Source: Corynebacterium felinum (GTDB lineage Bacteria; Actinomycetota; Actinomycetes; Mycobacteriales; Mycobacteriaceae). Taken from it: a DNA stretch of 64,000 nucleotides. Each line of letters opens with the position of its first letter. Position 1 is the first letter of the stretch. Position numbers and translations under genes: made by a program. Positions 44,415-54,067 of this stretch are shown here, in pieces. The stretch spans positions 2,170,001 through 2,234,000 of the forward strand of contig NZ_CP047209.1 of the NCBI RefSeq assembly GCF_030408755.1, read 5' to 3'. The notes under the pieces are model-generated. The model ran no database searches. It saw only the letters and a program-made list of their open reading frames with translations, and was not told the DNA's origin.

Positions 44415-47400
44415 CTACTCCGTCAGTGAAACTGTGTTCGCCCACAATTCGGCCTGTGCAATCACTAGCTCTACTGCTATTTCTTCCTGGTCCGGAGGAT
44501 AATCGTATTTGGCCAGTAGCCGCTTGATTTTCGAGCGCATTTCAGACTGGACGCTCTTTTTGACGTTCCAGTCAATGGTTACTGAGCCACGCACCGCATG
44601 GACGAGGTCAATCGTGATCTTCTTCAGAGTCTCGTCCCCCATCTCGAGGACTGCGGTATCGTGATGGGCTAAGGCGTCGTAGATCGCCACCTCAGCATAT
44701 GACAGCTCCATTTCCTCACACCGGCGATACTCATCGCGCACTTCCTTAGCTAAACGGACAAGTTCGGCCACGATCTCCGCAGTCGAGAGCGAGCGGTTGG
44801 TGTAGCGGTTGACTGCTTCTTCCAGCTGCTCAGAAAACTTCCGCCCCTGAACAATATTCTCACGCGAAATGGTCTTGATCTCGTCATTGAGCAAGCGACG
44901 CAGCAAACCCATCTGCAAATTCGGTTTCTCCTTTACCGCGAGGGAATCCAAGAACTCATCGGACAACAACGAAATTTCTGGTGTTGTAACACCCGCCATC
45001 TCGTAGATGTCGACGACCTTGTCAGCGGTGACAGCTTCATTAATGAGTTGGCTCAGTGCTGTATCTACTTCGACTGATCCTAAGCCACCCGAACCAGATC
45101 CTGGCGATTGGATCTTCAGCAATGCTGAGCGCACATCAGTAAACAGACGCACGTCATTGCTAATTCGTTGAGCTTGAGGCTGCCCACCAACCAAGGCGAA
45201 CACCTTCACCAGCGCCAATACCTGATCCAGATAGCGCTTAGTCCGATCCGGATCATCCATCACATAATCTAATACTTTGGCGTACTCCCCCAAACGCTCC
45301 GAAGGGGATAAGTCCGGCGAACTATTAAACTTCACGCCGTGGACGATACCTCTCACCACGTCGTACTTCTCCAGCATCACGTCAAGCAGCTGCTCGATTG
45401 GGACACCAACCTGGCTTTGGTCAGATGGGGAATATTCCCCCAACGCTTCCTGGAGGTTGGAAAATAAGCCAATGTAGTCGACGATCAGACCACCCGGTTT
45501 GTCGCGGAATTTCCGATTGACACGGGCAATCGCCTGCATCAATCCTGCACCCTTCATGGTCTTATCCACATACATAGTGTTCAGGCTTGGGGCATCAAAG
45601 CCAGTCAGCCACATATCTCGGACAATCACTAGCTCCAGTTCATCTTCTGGATCTTTTGCCCGCGCTTTAATATCTCGTTGCTGATCCTTATTCAAGATAT
45701 GAGGCTGGAAAATCTCCGGATCAGCTGCCGATCCGGTCATGATCACCTTGAGTTTTCCCTTCATATGGTCATCAGAGTGCCACTGGGGTCTGAGTGCAAC
45801 AATCTTGTTGTAGAGTTCCACCGCGATCCGGCGCGACATAGTCACAATCATCGCCTTACCGACCATCGTTTCCTTGCGCTTCTCCCAGTGCTGAATAATG
45901 TCTTCGGCCACCAAGTTCAAGCGCTCATCGGCACCTACAATCGCTTCCAAGCGAGACCAGCGAGACTTAGCTGCTGAAGCTTCCGCCTCTTCGACCTGCT
46001 CCGTAATCTCATCAGCCAGCATGTCCAACGAGGCGTATTCATCTTCAGACAGTGCCACTCGGGCGAGCCGTGATTCATAGAAGATCTTGACTGTAGCGCC
46101 GTCTTCCACCGCACGGGTCAGGTCGTAAACATCAATATAATCACCGAAGACAAAGCGGGTGGACTTATCACCTGACTCAATCGGGGTACCAGTAAACCCA
46201 AGGAACGTAGCCTGCGGCAATACATCGCGCATGTGCTTGGCTAGGCCAGACTTCAGTTTGCCGTCTTTGTCTAACTTCTGCTTCAATCCATACTGGGAAC
46301 GATGTGCCTCGTCAGCAACCACGATCACGTTGCTTCGCCCCGACAGCTGGAAGTTTTTCTCTTCATCTAGTGGTGGGGCAAACTTCTGCAGCGTGGTAAA
46401 GATGATCCCACCTGAACGGCGCTTCAGCTTCTCACGCAAATCTTCTCGGGACTCAGCTTGAACCGGCACCTCCGGCAATATCTTTGCTGGGGCAAAGACT
46501 TCCGCGAACAACTGATCGTCCAGATCATTACGGTCGGTAATAAACACCAAGGTCGGGTTGGCCATCCGTGGATCGCGCATGATCTTGGCGGCGTAAAACA
46601 CCATCTCAAAGCTCTTGCCCGAACCTTGCGTGTGCCAGACCACACCACCACGACGATCCCCATCAGGACCGGCGGCCATCACTGTGGATTCAATCGCTGC
46701 GTTCACCGCCCAGTACTGGTGATACTTGGCAATCCGCTTGATCAAGACCAAAGATTTCTCCTTGGTTTTCTTATCTGTTACGGTCTCTTCGGAGAACACT
46801 GTGAAGTTGAGGAACAAATCAAGGAAGCGCTGCTTGTTAAACACGCCTTTGATCAACACCTCAAGTGCCGGACGGTTAGTCACCACATCTCGGCCGTCAA
46901 TAGTTTTCCACGGCGCATAATGTTCAAAGGCACCTGAGAATGAACTCATCGCGGCTGACGTACCATCCGAAATGACCGTCATCACGTTGGTGATAAATAC
47001 TGATGGGATATCTCGCCGATATGTCTGAATCTGATTCCACGCCGACCTTAGAGTCGCATTTTCTGTCACTGGGTTCTTCAACTCGAGCAGCGCCAATGGC
47101 AACCCGTTGACATAGACTAGAACATCCGGACGGCGATTCTTGTTCTCAATAATCGTGAACTGGTTGATCGCAGCCCAGTCGTTGTTGTCTGGATTACCAA
47201 AGTCAATAAACCAGACATGCTCGTAACTCAACCGGCCATCACGTTCACGTTTTTCCACCGAGATGCCCTTGGTCAGTAGGTCATGTACTCGTAGGTTTTC
47301 GTCGATCAGACTTTGGGATTCCGCCCGCTGCAGCTTTACAATCGCTTGTTCAATCTGGCGCCTGCTTACCCTAGGATTGATCCGCGCTGCTGCCTCACGC

Positions 47401-47564
47401 AACCGATCCCACAGAATCACTTGGGAGTAGTCCTCGCGCTCTGCAGCCGGTTCACCCGGCGCGATGAAAGCACCACTGACCGTTTGGTAACCAAGTTGCG
47501 CGAAATAGTCCAGCGCGGCGAGCTCCACAATGTTCTCATTAAAGCTGGCGCTGGCGTTAGTCAT
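44415..47564 (-). CDS. hsdR: Type I restriction enzyme, R subunit
   Basis: 1,049 residues. The N-terminal nuclease has the PD-(D/E)xK core RPDVLVYVNGLPLALLELKN. The SF2 translocase follows with TQGSGKSFEM (Walker A), VVADEAHRSQYG (motif II) and FLGFTGTPIE (motif III). The length is normal for the family. The subunit translocates and cleaves unmodified DNA when in complex with HsdM and HsdS. The ATG overlaps the end of the RhuM gene by 8 bases. The frame is intact. Confidence 0.96.
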   Translation of the reverse strand: MTNASASFNENIVELAALDYFAQLGYQTVSGAFIAPGEPAAEREDYSQVILWDRLREAAARINPRVSRRQIEQAIVKLQRAESQSLIDENLRVHDLLTKGISVEKRERDGRLSYEHVWFIDFGNPDNNDWAAINQFTIIENKNRRPDVLVYVNGLPLALLELKNPVTENATLRSAWNQIQTYRRDIPSVFITNVMTVISDGTSAAMSSFSGAFEHYAPWKTIDGRDVVTNRPALEVLIKGVFNKQRFLDLFLNFTVFSEETVTDKKTKEKSLVLIKRIAKYHQYWAVNAAIESTVMAAGPDGDRRGGVVWHTQGSGKSFEMVFYAAKIMRDPRMANPTLVFITDRNDLDDQLFAEVFAPAKILPEVPVQAESREDLREKLKRRSGGIIFTTLQKFAPPLDEEKNFQLSGRSNVIVVADEAHRSQYGLKQKLDKDGKLKSGLAKHMRDVLPQATFLGFTGTPIESGDKSTRFVFGDYIDVYDLTRAVEDGATVKIFYESRLARVALSEDEYASLDMLADEITEQVEEAEASAAKSRWSRLEAIVGADERLNLVAEDIIQHWEKRKETMVGKAMIVTMSRRIAVELYNKIVALRPQWHSDDHMKGKLKVIMTGSAADPEIFQPHILNKDQQRDIKARAKDPEDELELVIVRDMWLTGFDAPSLNTMYVDKTMKGAGLMQAIARVNRKFRDKPGGLIVDYIGLFSNLQEALGEYSPSDQSQVGVPIEQLLDVMLEKYDVVRGIVHGVKFNSSPDLSPSERLGEYAKVLDYVMDDPDRTKRYLDQVLALVKVFALVGGQPQAQRISNDVRLFTDVRSALLKIQSPGSGSGGLGSVEVDTALSQLINEAVTADKVVDIYEMAGVTTPEISLLSDEFLDSLAVKEKPNLQMGLLRRLLNDEIKTISRENIVQGRKFSEQLEEAVNRYTNRSLSTAEIVAELVRLAKEVRDEYRRCEEMELSYAEVAIYDALAHHDTAVLEMGDETLKKITIDLVHAVRGSVTIDWNVKKSVQSEMRSKIKRLLAKYDYPPDQEEIAVELVIAQAELWANTVSLTE

Positions 47565-48603
47565 CGTGATCCTCCTTGGCGGTTTCGATCACATGCTCGC
47601 CTTCTTCCATGAATGCATCGAAATCCGACGTGAACATCCTGTCTTGCTCCACCCGAAACTTGGAGTATTCCTCAAGCGCGAACTTGTCTGCAAGCTTCTT
47701 TGAAATCTTGCCCGCATTTTGTAGCAACTCACGTCCATCGATCGCCAAAACCTGATCCAGCAAGCTGGCCCACTGCTCCATCGTTGTAGGGATGTGCCGC
47801 TCGGCTCGGCTTTCTGCCAAGTTCAAGAATGTTTCCACCAGACGTCCGAGATCATTAAGTTCCGTTTTGGATAGGTAGTTCTTGCCGACGGTCACATCAC
47901 CTGCCAACACCTTGCCTTCTGGGCCTTTAGCCCAAGTGGTCAACCCCATGTGTGGTTTGTCCGCCGATGCTCTATTCCGAATAAGTTCGGCAGCAGTATG
48001 TCCGTGCACTGCATAATGCAGTTTGTTTTGCACGGTGGCAAAGAAAGTTTTGGTTATCGGTGCATCCCGGTCATAGTCCGTGGCCGTGGCGTAAATATCT
48101 GTTACTTTTTGGTAGAACCGGCGCTCCGATAAGCGGATTTCCCGGATCTCTTGAAGCAGCTGTTCAAAGTAGTCTTCACCAAAAATTTCGCCTTGGGCCA
48201 TGCGCTGCTTATCCACGACAAACCCACGAAGTGTAAAGTCCCTCAGCACCTTGGTTGCCCAGATACGGAACTGCGTTGCCCGTTTGGAGTTCACTCGATA
48301 GCCGACGGAGATAATTGCGTCGAGATTGTAGTGTTTTACTTGGTAGTTTTTGCCATCAGCGGCAGTTGTCCGGAATTTCCGGACAACTGAATCCTCTTCC
48401 AGTTCACTGGAGGCAAAGATGTTTGTCAGGTGCTCGCTCACTGTTCGCTTATCGACGCCAAACAGCTCACCCATGAGCGCCTGCGTCAACCAGATTGTGC
48501 CTTCATCGAATCGCACCAATAAATCATGTTCGAGATCAGCTGAGGTGAATGTCAACAGCGGACCTGTCGACGAAATCCCTACCTGGCGAGGTTTGTTACT
48601 CAT
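47557..48603 (-). CDS. RhuM-family protein inside the restriction operon
   Basis: 348 residues, matching the virulence protein RhuM family: DEGTIWLTQALMGELFGVDKR, then SVVRKFRTTAADGKNYQVKHYN and DAIISVGYRVNSKRATQFR. The N-terminal HTH-like segment suggests DNA binding. It overlaps hsdS by 4 bases (ATGA) and hsdR by 8 bases. RhuM genes are frequent passengers in type I loci; the biochemical role is unknown, though some have been proposed to be toxins or modulators. Confidence 0.88.
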   Translation of the reverse strand: MSNKPRQVGISSTGPLLTFTSADLEHDLLVRFDEGTIWLTQALMGELFGVDKRTVSEHLTNIFASSELEEDSVVRKFRTTAADGKNYQVKHYNLDAIISVGYRVNSKRATQFRIWATKVLRDFTLRGFVVDKQRMAQGEIFGEDYFEQLLQEIREIRLSERRFYQKVTDIYATATDYDRDAPITKTFFATVQNKLHYAVHGHTAAELIRNRASADKPHMGLTTWAKGPEGKVLAGDVTVGKNYLSKTELNDLGRLVETFLNLAESRAERHIPTTMEQWASLLDQVLAIDGRELLQNAGKISKKLADKFALEEYSKFRVEQDRMFTSDFDAFMEEGEHVIETAKEDHDD

Positions 48604-49772
48604 AAGCCAGCCTCCAATTGTTCAGAAGTGATACGCCTAGACAAAAGTTCTGGGAGGAGGGTGTCGCGGAGCTCAGTGAGTAGTTCGTTCTCACGCCGTA
48701 AGGAATCAGACTTCTGAAAAATCTTTGAGACCACTGCCTCAAATTCTCGGCGATACGCTCGGGGAATCACAGGGGCTTCAAAAGTTGGCACTGCGTCCTT
48801 CGCTAAATGTAAGACTGTAGTTCCATTAACCCTATTGCGACACCACTGCCGAAACTCGTTGCTAGATAGGATGCCGTAAAGATAGGAGTTAGATATCTGG
48901 GGGTCAGACGGCCTAATCACTAGAAGATCGAGTGAAGCAACAATATGATTATAGTCAGTAATATCCGGAAGACGTACCACTCGTCCGACGACCTCAGCGT
49001 TCTGAGTTAGGTCCGTCTGAGCGACGATAAGTTCACCACGCCCCACTAACTGTCCCTCTTTGTAATGGCCTGTGTAAGCTTTCAGCCCGTCCGACTTATA
49101 TCCACCATTACGATCAAACGACTTAATCGTAACTAAAGCACAATCGGAATCTTGAAGTTCAGAACTTTTGTAAGATACTCCCTTAGTGATCTCCACGAGA
49201 TTACTCAGAGGAATTCGCTTGACTGGGACTCTTGAGGTGAGTTCCCTAAAATACAACCCAACTAAATCGTAATTCGCCCTCAGCATTCGTTGATTCGATT
49301 CGATCTTATCGTCGAGAAGTCCCAGTTTTCGTCCAATTTCTTGCTGCTCTTTAAATGAAAAATCAGGAACTTCGAAGTTCTTAACAACATCCCAAGAAGC
49401 ACGAGGCATCCGAGTTCCGGTACTTGAGGAGGCTGCCATATCTGAAAACTCTTTCAATGCCGCGACATAGAAAGCAAAGCGGGGGTGCACGCCCGATTTC
49501 GCTCGAAAAACCCAGAAGTCAGATGAACAAATCCCCTCATTCTCGCCAGTAAAAATTACCTTTCGGAAATATGGACGGAGCCTTCCGTATATGATCTGGT
49601 CTTTGCTAAAGCGACTTTTCTGACTGGTGATTCCATCGACACTCTCAAACCTAGATACTCTCAAGGCACTAGGTTCTATATGTTCATATGCGAGATACTT
49701 TTCGTCCGGCCCCAATTCGGACGGCTTTACAGTGTCTTTAACAATATCGACCAAATCACCAAAACTAGCCAC
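48600..49772 (-). CDS. hsdS: Type I restriction specificity subunit
   Basis: 390 residues from the GTG at 49772, overlapping the hsdM stop by 8 bases; the frame is open to 49826 but that part lies inside hsdM. There are two target-recognition domains, each followed by a conserved helix: VPDFSFKEQQEIGRKLGLLD mid-protein and a C-terminal YRREFEAVVSKIFQKSDSLR. The sequence of the recognition domains sets the DNA target, which cannot be read here. Confidence 0.93.
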   Translation of the reverse strand: MASFGDLVDIVKDTVKPSELGPDEKYLAYEHIEPSALRVSRFESVDGITSQKSRFSKDQIIYGRLRPYFRKVIFTGENEGICSSDFWVFRAKSGVHPRFAFYVAALKEFSDMAASSSTGTRMPRASWDVVKNFEVPDFSFKEQQEIGRKLGLLDDKIESNQRMLRANYDLVGLYFRELTSRVPVKRIPLSNLVEITKGVSYKSSELQDSDCALVTIKSFDRNGGYKSDGLKAYTGHYKEGQLVGRGELIVAQTDLTQNAEVVGRVVRLPDITDYNHIVASLDLLVIRPSDPQISNSYLYGILSSNEFRQWCRNRVNGTTVLHLAKDAVPTFEAPVIPRAYRREFEAVVSKIFQKSDSLRRENELLTELRDTLLPELLSRRITSEQLEAGL

Positions 49773-51345
49773 AGAAATTTCCAATCTGAGTCGAGATTTC
49801 CTCTTCCAGCTCCCGCCCGCGCTCAAACTCCTTAAGCAGCTCGCTCGTCAAACGCTTGATCTTGTCCTCGACTGGCTCGTCGTCAAGCTCTGCTTCCTCA
49901 AGGCCCACATAGCGGCCAGGGGTGAGCACGAAGTTATTCTTCTCGATCTCCTCGAAGCTGGCGGATTTTACGAATCCGGCGATATCTTCGTAGTTTCCGT
50001 CATGGTTGCGCCACGCATGGTAAGTGTCGGCGATCTTGGCGATATCCTCGTCCGAGAACTCGCGCAGGCGTCGAGTCTTCAACGCGCCCATCTTGCGGGC
50101 ATCAATAAACAACACTTCCCCATCGCGAGCACGATGGCCATTACCAAAACGATTCTTCGACACAAACCACAAACACGCAGGAATACCCGTGTTGAAAAAT
50201 AGTTTGTCAGGCAAGGCAACAATACAGTCGACCAGTTCCTCCTCGATCAACCTCTTCCGGATCTCCCCTTCACCACCGCTATTAGAACTCAGGGAACCAT
50301 TGGCCAGAACAAAACCAGCCGTACCCTTTGGACTCAAGTGATGGATAAAGTGTTGTACCCACGCAAAGTTGGCATTACCCTGCGGAGGAGTGCCGTACTT
50401 CCAGCGAGGGTCGTCGTCAAGCGTCGGGCTCCACCAATCAGAGACATTGAACGGCGGATTAGCCAAGATAAAGTCTGCGCGCAGATCCTTGTGCTGATCT
50501 TGGGTAAAGGAATCGGCGGACTTTGCACCTAAGTCGGCTTCAATACCGCGAAGCGCCAAGTTCATCTTGGCTAGTTTCCAGGTAGTATCGGTGAACTCTT
50601 GGCCGTAAACAGAAATGTCGTTGAGGTTGCCCCCATGTGCTTCGACAAACTTGGAACTTTGGACGAACATACCGCCGGAACCACAAGCCGGATCGTAAAC
50701 GCGACCTTTATAAGGTTCGAGCATCTCAACCAACAGGCGAACAATGGAACGGGGCGTGTAAAAAGCACCGGCATCCTTACCAGATTCTTTGCCGGCAAAC
50801 TGGCCAAGGAAGTATTCATAGACGCTACCGAGTACGTCATCGGAGCCGTGGTCGTCCTTCTCACCAAAGCCAATGGAACCAATCAGATCCACTAACCCGC
50901 CGAGGCGTTCCTTATCCAGGCCGTCACGCGCGTAGTCCTTAGGCAGCACGCCTTTGAGTGAAGGGTTTTCCTTCTCAATAACGTCCATCGCGTTATCAAT
51001 AATGATGCCAACTTCAGGGCTTTTGGCCTGGTTCTGAATCTGCTGCCAACGCGCATTGGCAGGCACCCAGAACACATTGCGCTTTTGATACTCGTCGCGA
51101 TCCTCTAGAAACTTGAGGCGGCGCTCCTCGTTGGGAATATAGCCATCACTGTCTGGGTTGGACAGACTTTCCTTGAGTTCTGCTCGACGCTCTTCAAAGC
51201 GGTCGGAGATGTACTTCAAGAAGATCAATCCAAGCACGACATGTTTATATTGGCCTGGCTCCTGGTTACCACGCAGTTTGTCGGCTGTAGCCCACAGCTT
51301 TTGCTCCAGGGTTTGCTCATTCTTCTTGGTCGGCTTCTTCGCCAC
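49765..51345 (-). CDS. hsdM: Type I modification methyltransferase subunit
   Basis: 526 residues from the GTG at 51345 (GGAGAG 8 nt upstream). An N-terminal HsdM bundle (LEQKLWATADKLRGN) and an N6-adenine methyltransferase domain with the SAM motif YDPACGSGGMFVQ and catalytic ILANPPFNVSDWW. First gene of the hsdM-hsdS-rhuM-hsdR operon. Confidence 0.96.
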   Translation of the reverse strand: MAKKPTKKNEQTLEQKLWATADKLRGNQEPGQYKHVVLGLIFLKYISDRFEERRAELKESLSNPDSDGYIPNEERRLKFLEDRDEYQKRNVFWVPANARWQQIQNQAKSPEVGIIIDNAMDVIEKENPSLKGVLPKDYARDGLDKERLGGLVDLIGSIGFGEKDDHGSDDVLGSVYEYFLGQFAGKESGKDAGAFYTPRSIVRLLVEMLEPYKGRVYDPACGSGGMFVQSSKFVEAHGGNLNDISVYGQEFTDTTWKLAKMNLALRGIEADLGAKSADSFTQDQHKDLRADFILANPPFNVSDWWSPTLDDDPRWKYGTPPQGNANFAWVQHFIHHLSPKGTAGFVLANGSLSSNSGGEGEIRKRLIEEELVDCIVALPDKLFFNTGIPACLWFVSKNRFGNGHRARDGEVLFIDARKMGALKTRRLREFSDEDIAKIADTYHAWRNHDGNYEDIAGFVKSASFEEIEKNNFVLTPGRYVGLEEAELDDEPVEDKIKRLTSELLKEFERGRELEEEISTQIGNFCG

Positions 51346-51763
51346 TAGGTATTCTCTCCGTGATATTGTCTACTAATTTCGACCCGCTCGTTACGCCCAA
51401 TTTATCCTTAGGGCAAGTCAAAATACATCGCCGTGAGTATACAACAATCAAGCTAAGCCTTGAATTGGAAAGAATAGTCTTTACCCCTGTAGAAGGCACT
51501 TTCTCCACACTGTGCAACAAAATCGCCCATCAGTCTGCAGCCGTGGTGGAAGCCTGACACGCCACTTCAGTCATTTTATGTTCTTCTGCAATTGATAAAA
51601 CACGCTTCCTATTTGCAATGAGGATCAATGGAAGTGTGTGCAGTTTTTACCGCCCGTTTACTGAAGTATCACACCACCTCAGTTAACAGGCGGGCTACTA
51701 GGAGCGCTGTTCGCGCTGGACATTTCCGAAAAAGCGGTGATGAAACGGCGTCGACAAGCAATG
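51346..51763. other. Intergenic region with an imperfect inverted repeat
   Basis: It separates hsdM from the end of the glycan operon. CCGCCCGTTTACTGA (51650-51664) pairs with TCAGTTAACAGGCGG (51679-51693) with two mismatches; no T run follows on the minus strand, so it is at best a weak terminator for the operon. No gene seen. Confidence 0.5.
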
Positions 51764-53089
51764 CTAGTGCCTGCCCAAGCCGCGGTAGCCCCAGCCAGCA
51801 GCCTTCCAGGCTTGCGCATCTAACACGTTGCGGCCATCAATGATTTTCGGATGTGCCACAATGCCCCGCACAACAGCAGGGTCGAGATTCTTATATTCAT
51901 CCCACTCAGTCAGCAAAAGCACGAGGTCCGCACCCTTCAGTGCCGCCATTGTCTCTACCTGCGTGCGCAGTTGTGGCAAACGCTTCTCCACCGCGCCCAG
52001 CGCCTCAGGGTCAGTGACCGTCACCTGCGCACCATGCTCATGAAGGCGCAAGGCAACATCCAAGGCGGGCGAATCGCGAATATCGTCACTATTCGGTTTA
52101 AAAGCAGCACCCAAAACAGTAATCTTCTTCCCTGCCACCGCACCCCCCAGTGCGGCGAAGGAAAGATCCACCACACGGTCGCGGCGGCGCTGATTAATCT
52201 CATCAACCTCACGCAGGAAGCCGACCGCATCCTCCACACCGAGCTCCTCCGCGCGGGAGACAAACGCACGAATATCCTTCGGCAAACAGCCGCCGCCAAA
52301 GCCAACGCCGGCGCTTAAAAAGCGATTGCCAATGCGCACATCGTGGCCGAGTGCGTGGGCAAGCTCCACTACATCGCCCCCGGTTGCCTCACACAGCTCA
52401 GCCATTGCGTTGATGAAACTGATTTTGGTGGCCAAAAACGAGTTCGCCGCCACTTTCACCAACTCAGCGGTGGGATAGTTCATCACCAGCCGCGGAATCC
52501 CCGCCGCCAGCATGGAGGCATAAATCTCATCGAGCACCGATTGCCCATGGACAGCATGCGCGGGATCATCAGAAAGCCCATAAACAAGCCGATCCGGGCG
52601 CAACGTGTCCTCCACCGCGAAACTTTCGCGCAAAAACTCAGGATTCCACACTAAGGTCAAACCCAGCGGGGCAATGCGCTTCGCCAACGCGTGGGCAGTA
52701 CCCACCGGAACAGTAGATTTACCCACCACCACAGGTTTTTTCGTGGAAGACTTAACTGCAGCTTCAATCATGTCAAAAGCCGAGTTCACGAAACTCAAAT
52801 CCGCCGCACCGCTGGTAGCCGATTGTGGAGTACCCACAGTAACGAAGTGGACGTCGACGTCGACAAGCTCATCCGTGGCAGGAGCAACCGCAAAACGCAA
52901 CCTGCCCGACGCCAAGCTCTGCTGCAAAATCTGCTCAAGCCCAGGCTCAAAAAACGGCACATCCCCCCGATTCAACACAGCCACCTTATCAGCATCAATG
53001 TCGACACCAATCACATCATGGCCCAACGAGGCCATACACGCAGCATGCACGGCACCAAGATAGCCGCAGCCAATCACAGAAATCTTCAT
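51764..53089 (-). CDS. ugd: UDP-glucose 6-dehydrogenase (UDP-glucuronate synthesis)
   Basis: 441 residues; the ATG has GAAGGAG upstream. NAD-binding ISVIGCGYLGAVHAAC, a central VGKSTVPVGTA and WNPEFLRE, the catalytic Cys in GFGGGCLPKDI, and the C-terminal domain starting ITVLGAAFKPNSDD. Oxidises UDP-glucose to UDP-glucuronate. A GDP-mannose or related nucleotide-sugar dehydrogenase is less likely by motif but not excluded. Last gene of the seven-gene operon; it starts 6 bases after the previous stop. It supplies a uronic-acid donor for the operon's glycosyltransferases. Confidence 0.93.
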   Translation of the reverse strand: MKISVIGCGYLGAVHAACMASLGHDVIGVDIDADKVAVLNRGDVPFFEPGLEQILQQSLASGRLRFAVAPATDELVDVDVHFVTVGTPQSATSGAADLSFVNSAFDMIEAAVKSSTKKPVVVGKSTVPVGTAHALAKRIAPLGLTLVWNPEFLRESFAVEDTLRPDRLVYGLSDDPAHAVHGQSVLDEIYASMLAAGIPRLVMNYPTAELVKVAANSFLATKISFINAMAELCEATGGDVVELAHALGHDVRIGNRFLSAGVGFGGGCLPKDIRAFVSRAEELGVEDAVGFLREVDEINQRRRDRVVDLSFAALGGAVAGKKITVLGAAFKPNSDDIRDSPALDVALRLHEHGAQVTVTDPEALGAVEKRLPQLRTQVETMAALKGADLVLLLTEWDEYKNLDPAVVRGIVAHPKIIDGRNVLDAQAWKAAGWGYRGLGRH

Positions 53090-53095
53090 AATTTT

Positions 53096-54067
53096 TCACT
53101 CCTTCACAGAATGGGAAATCCACTGATTAATAAAAGGTTGTGCACTCGGGCGAAACGCATACACACAACACAACCGCAACCGCGCAGCCTGGGTATAGGC
53201 CTGCAAACGGCTAGGCGAAATAACTAAAGAATCCGCAAGCTCCCTTACAGCCTGCGAAATGCGCGCCTGAACACTGTCCGAATACACCTTCTGAAACCCA
53301 CGCAATTCCACATGCGCAAGCACATTGCCCACATCCAAAGCCGCCTCACCAAAAGCAACAGTGTCCAAATCCAACACACTCAGCTGCGACCCGTCCCACA
53401 AAAGCTGCTTATCATGCAAATCCCGATGCAACACCACACAAGGATCAGCAGGTTTCAACAACTCACCAGCAAGCGCATCCACACTACGAGCAAGCCGCTG
53501 ACACGAATGCGCATCGAGCATCCCAAAATGCTCAACCTGATTCAGCCAGTGTCGCAGCACACCAAGCTCATCACCGGCATCGTGCGACGACAGGCCCACA
53601 CCAGCACCACGCGCAAACTTCGGCCACAACTCAACAAACCGCTCCCATCCCGGCACCGACGCATCACCTAAGGCACACAACGTATCACCGGGAAGAAGCT
53701 CATACTCCACCACCGAAGCAGCAGAACGCACAACAGAAGCTGCACGAAAACCCGCAGCCTTAGCCAGAGCAGAATAATCCGGACCAACACCCTTGCGCAC
53801 ATGCTTGACCACCACACCAGCAGCGCGATTAACAACAACCGCACGCTTATTCAACCGGTGCACCACCAAACCCTCATGCGGCGCCAACTCAGGCAACGCC
53901 TCATCGCAACCAAAAGGAACAAGGCGCACCACACCATCAGCATCAATCGCACCAGCACGCAACTGACCATCAATAATCTGCTCAAAAACCACACTGTTCG
54001 TTTTCAGCTGCGGCCACGCACGCACAACAGAAGGCAACGAAAATAAAACCTCACGCACCCTCATCAC
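53096..54067 (-). CDS. Phosphotransferase-fold kinase (APH-like), second of pair
   Basis: 323 residues. The APH/choline-kinase catalytic loop is VVLHRDLHDKQLL, with the metal Asp in LSVLDLDTVAFGEAALDVGN. The N-terminal lobe is divergent. ATGA overlap with the upstream gene shows coupling. It may phosphorylate a sugar or lipid-linked acceptor made by the operon; the substrate is unknown. Confidence 0.85.
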   Translation of the reverse strand: MMRVREVLFSLPSVVRAWPQLKTNSVVFEQIIDGQLRAGAIDADGVVRLVPFGCDEALPELAPHEGLVVHRLNKRAVVVNRAAGVVVKHVRKGVGPDYSALAKAAGFRAASVVRSAASVVEYELLPGDTLCALGDASVPGWERFVELWPKFARGAGVGLSSHDAGDELGVLRHWLNQVEHFGMLDAHSCQRLARSVDALAGELLKPADPCVVLHRDLHDKQLLWDGSQLSVLDLDTVAFGEAALDVGNVLAHVELRGFQKVYSDSVQARISQAVRELADSLVISPSRLQAYTQAARLRLCCVYAFRPSAQPFINQWISHSVKE

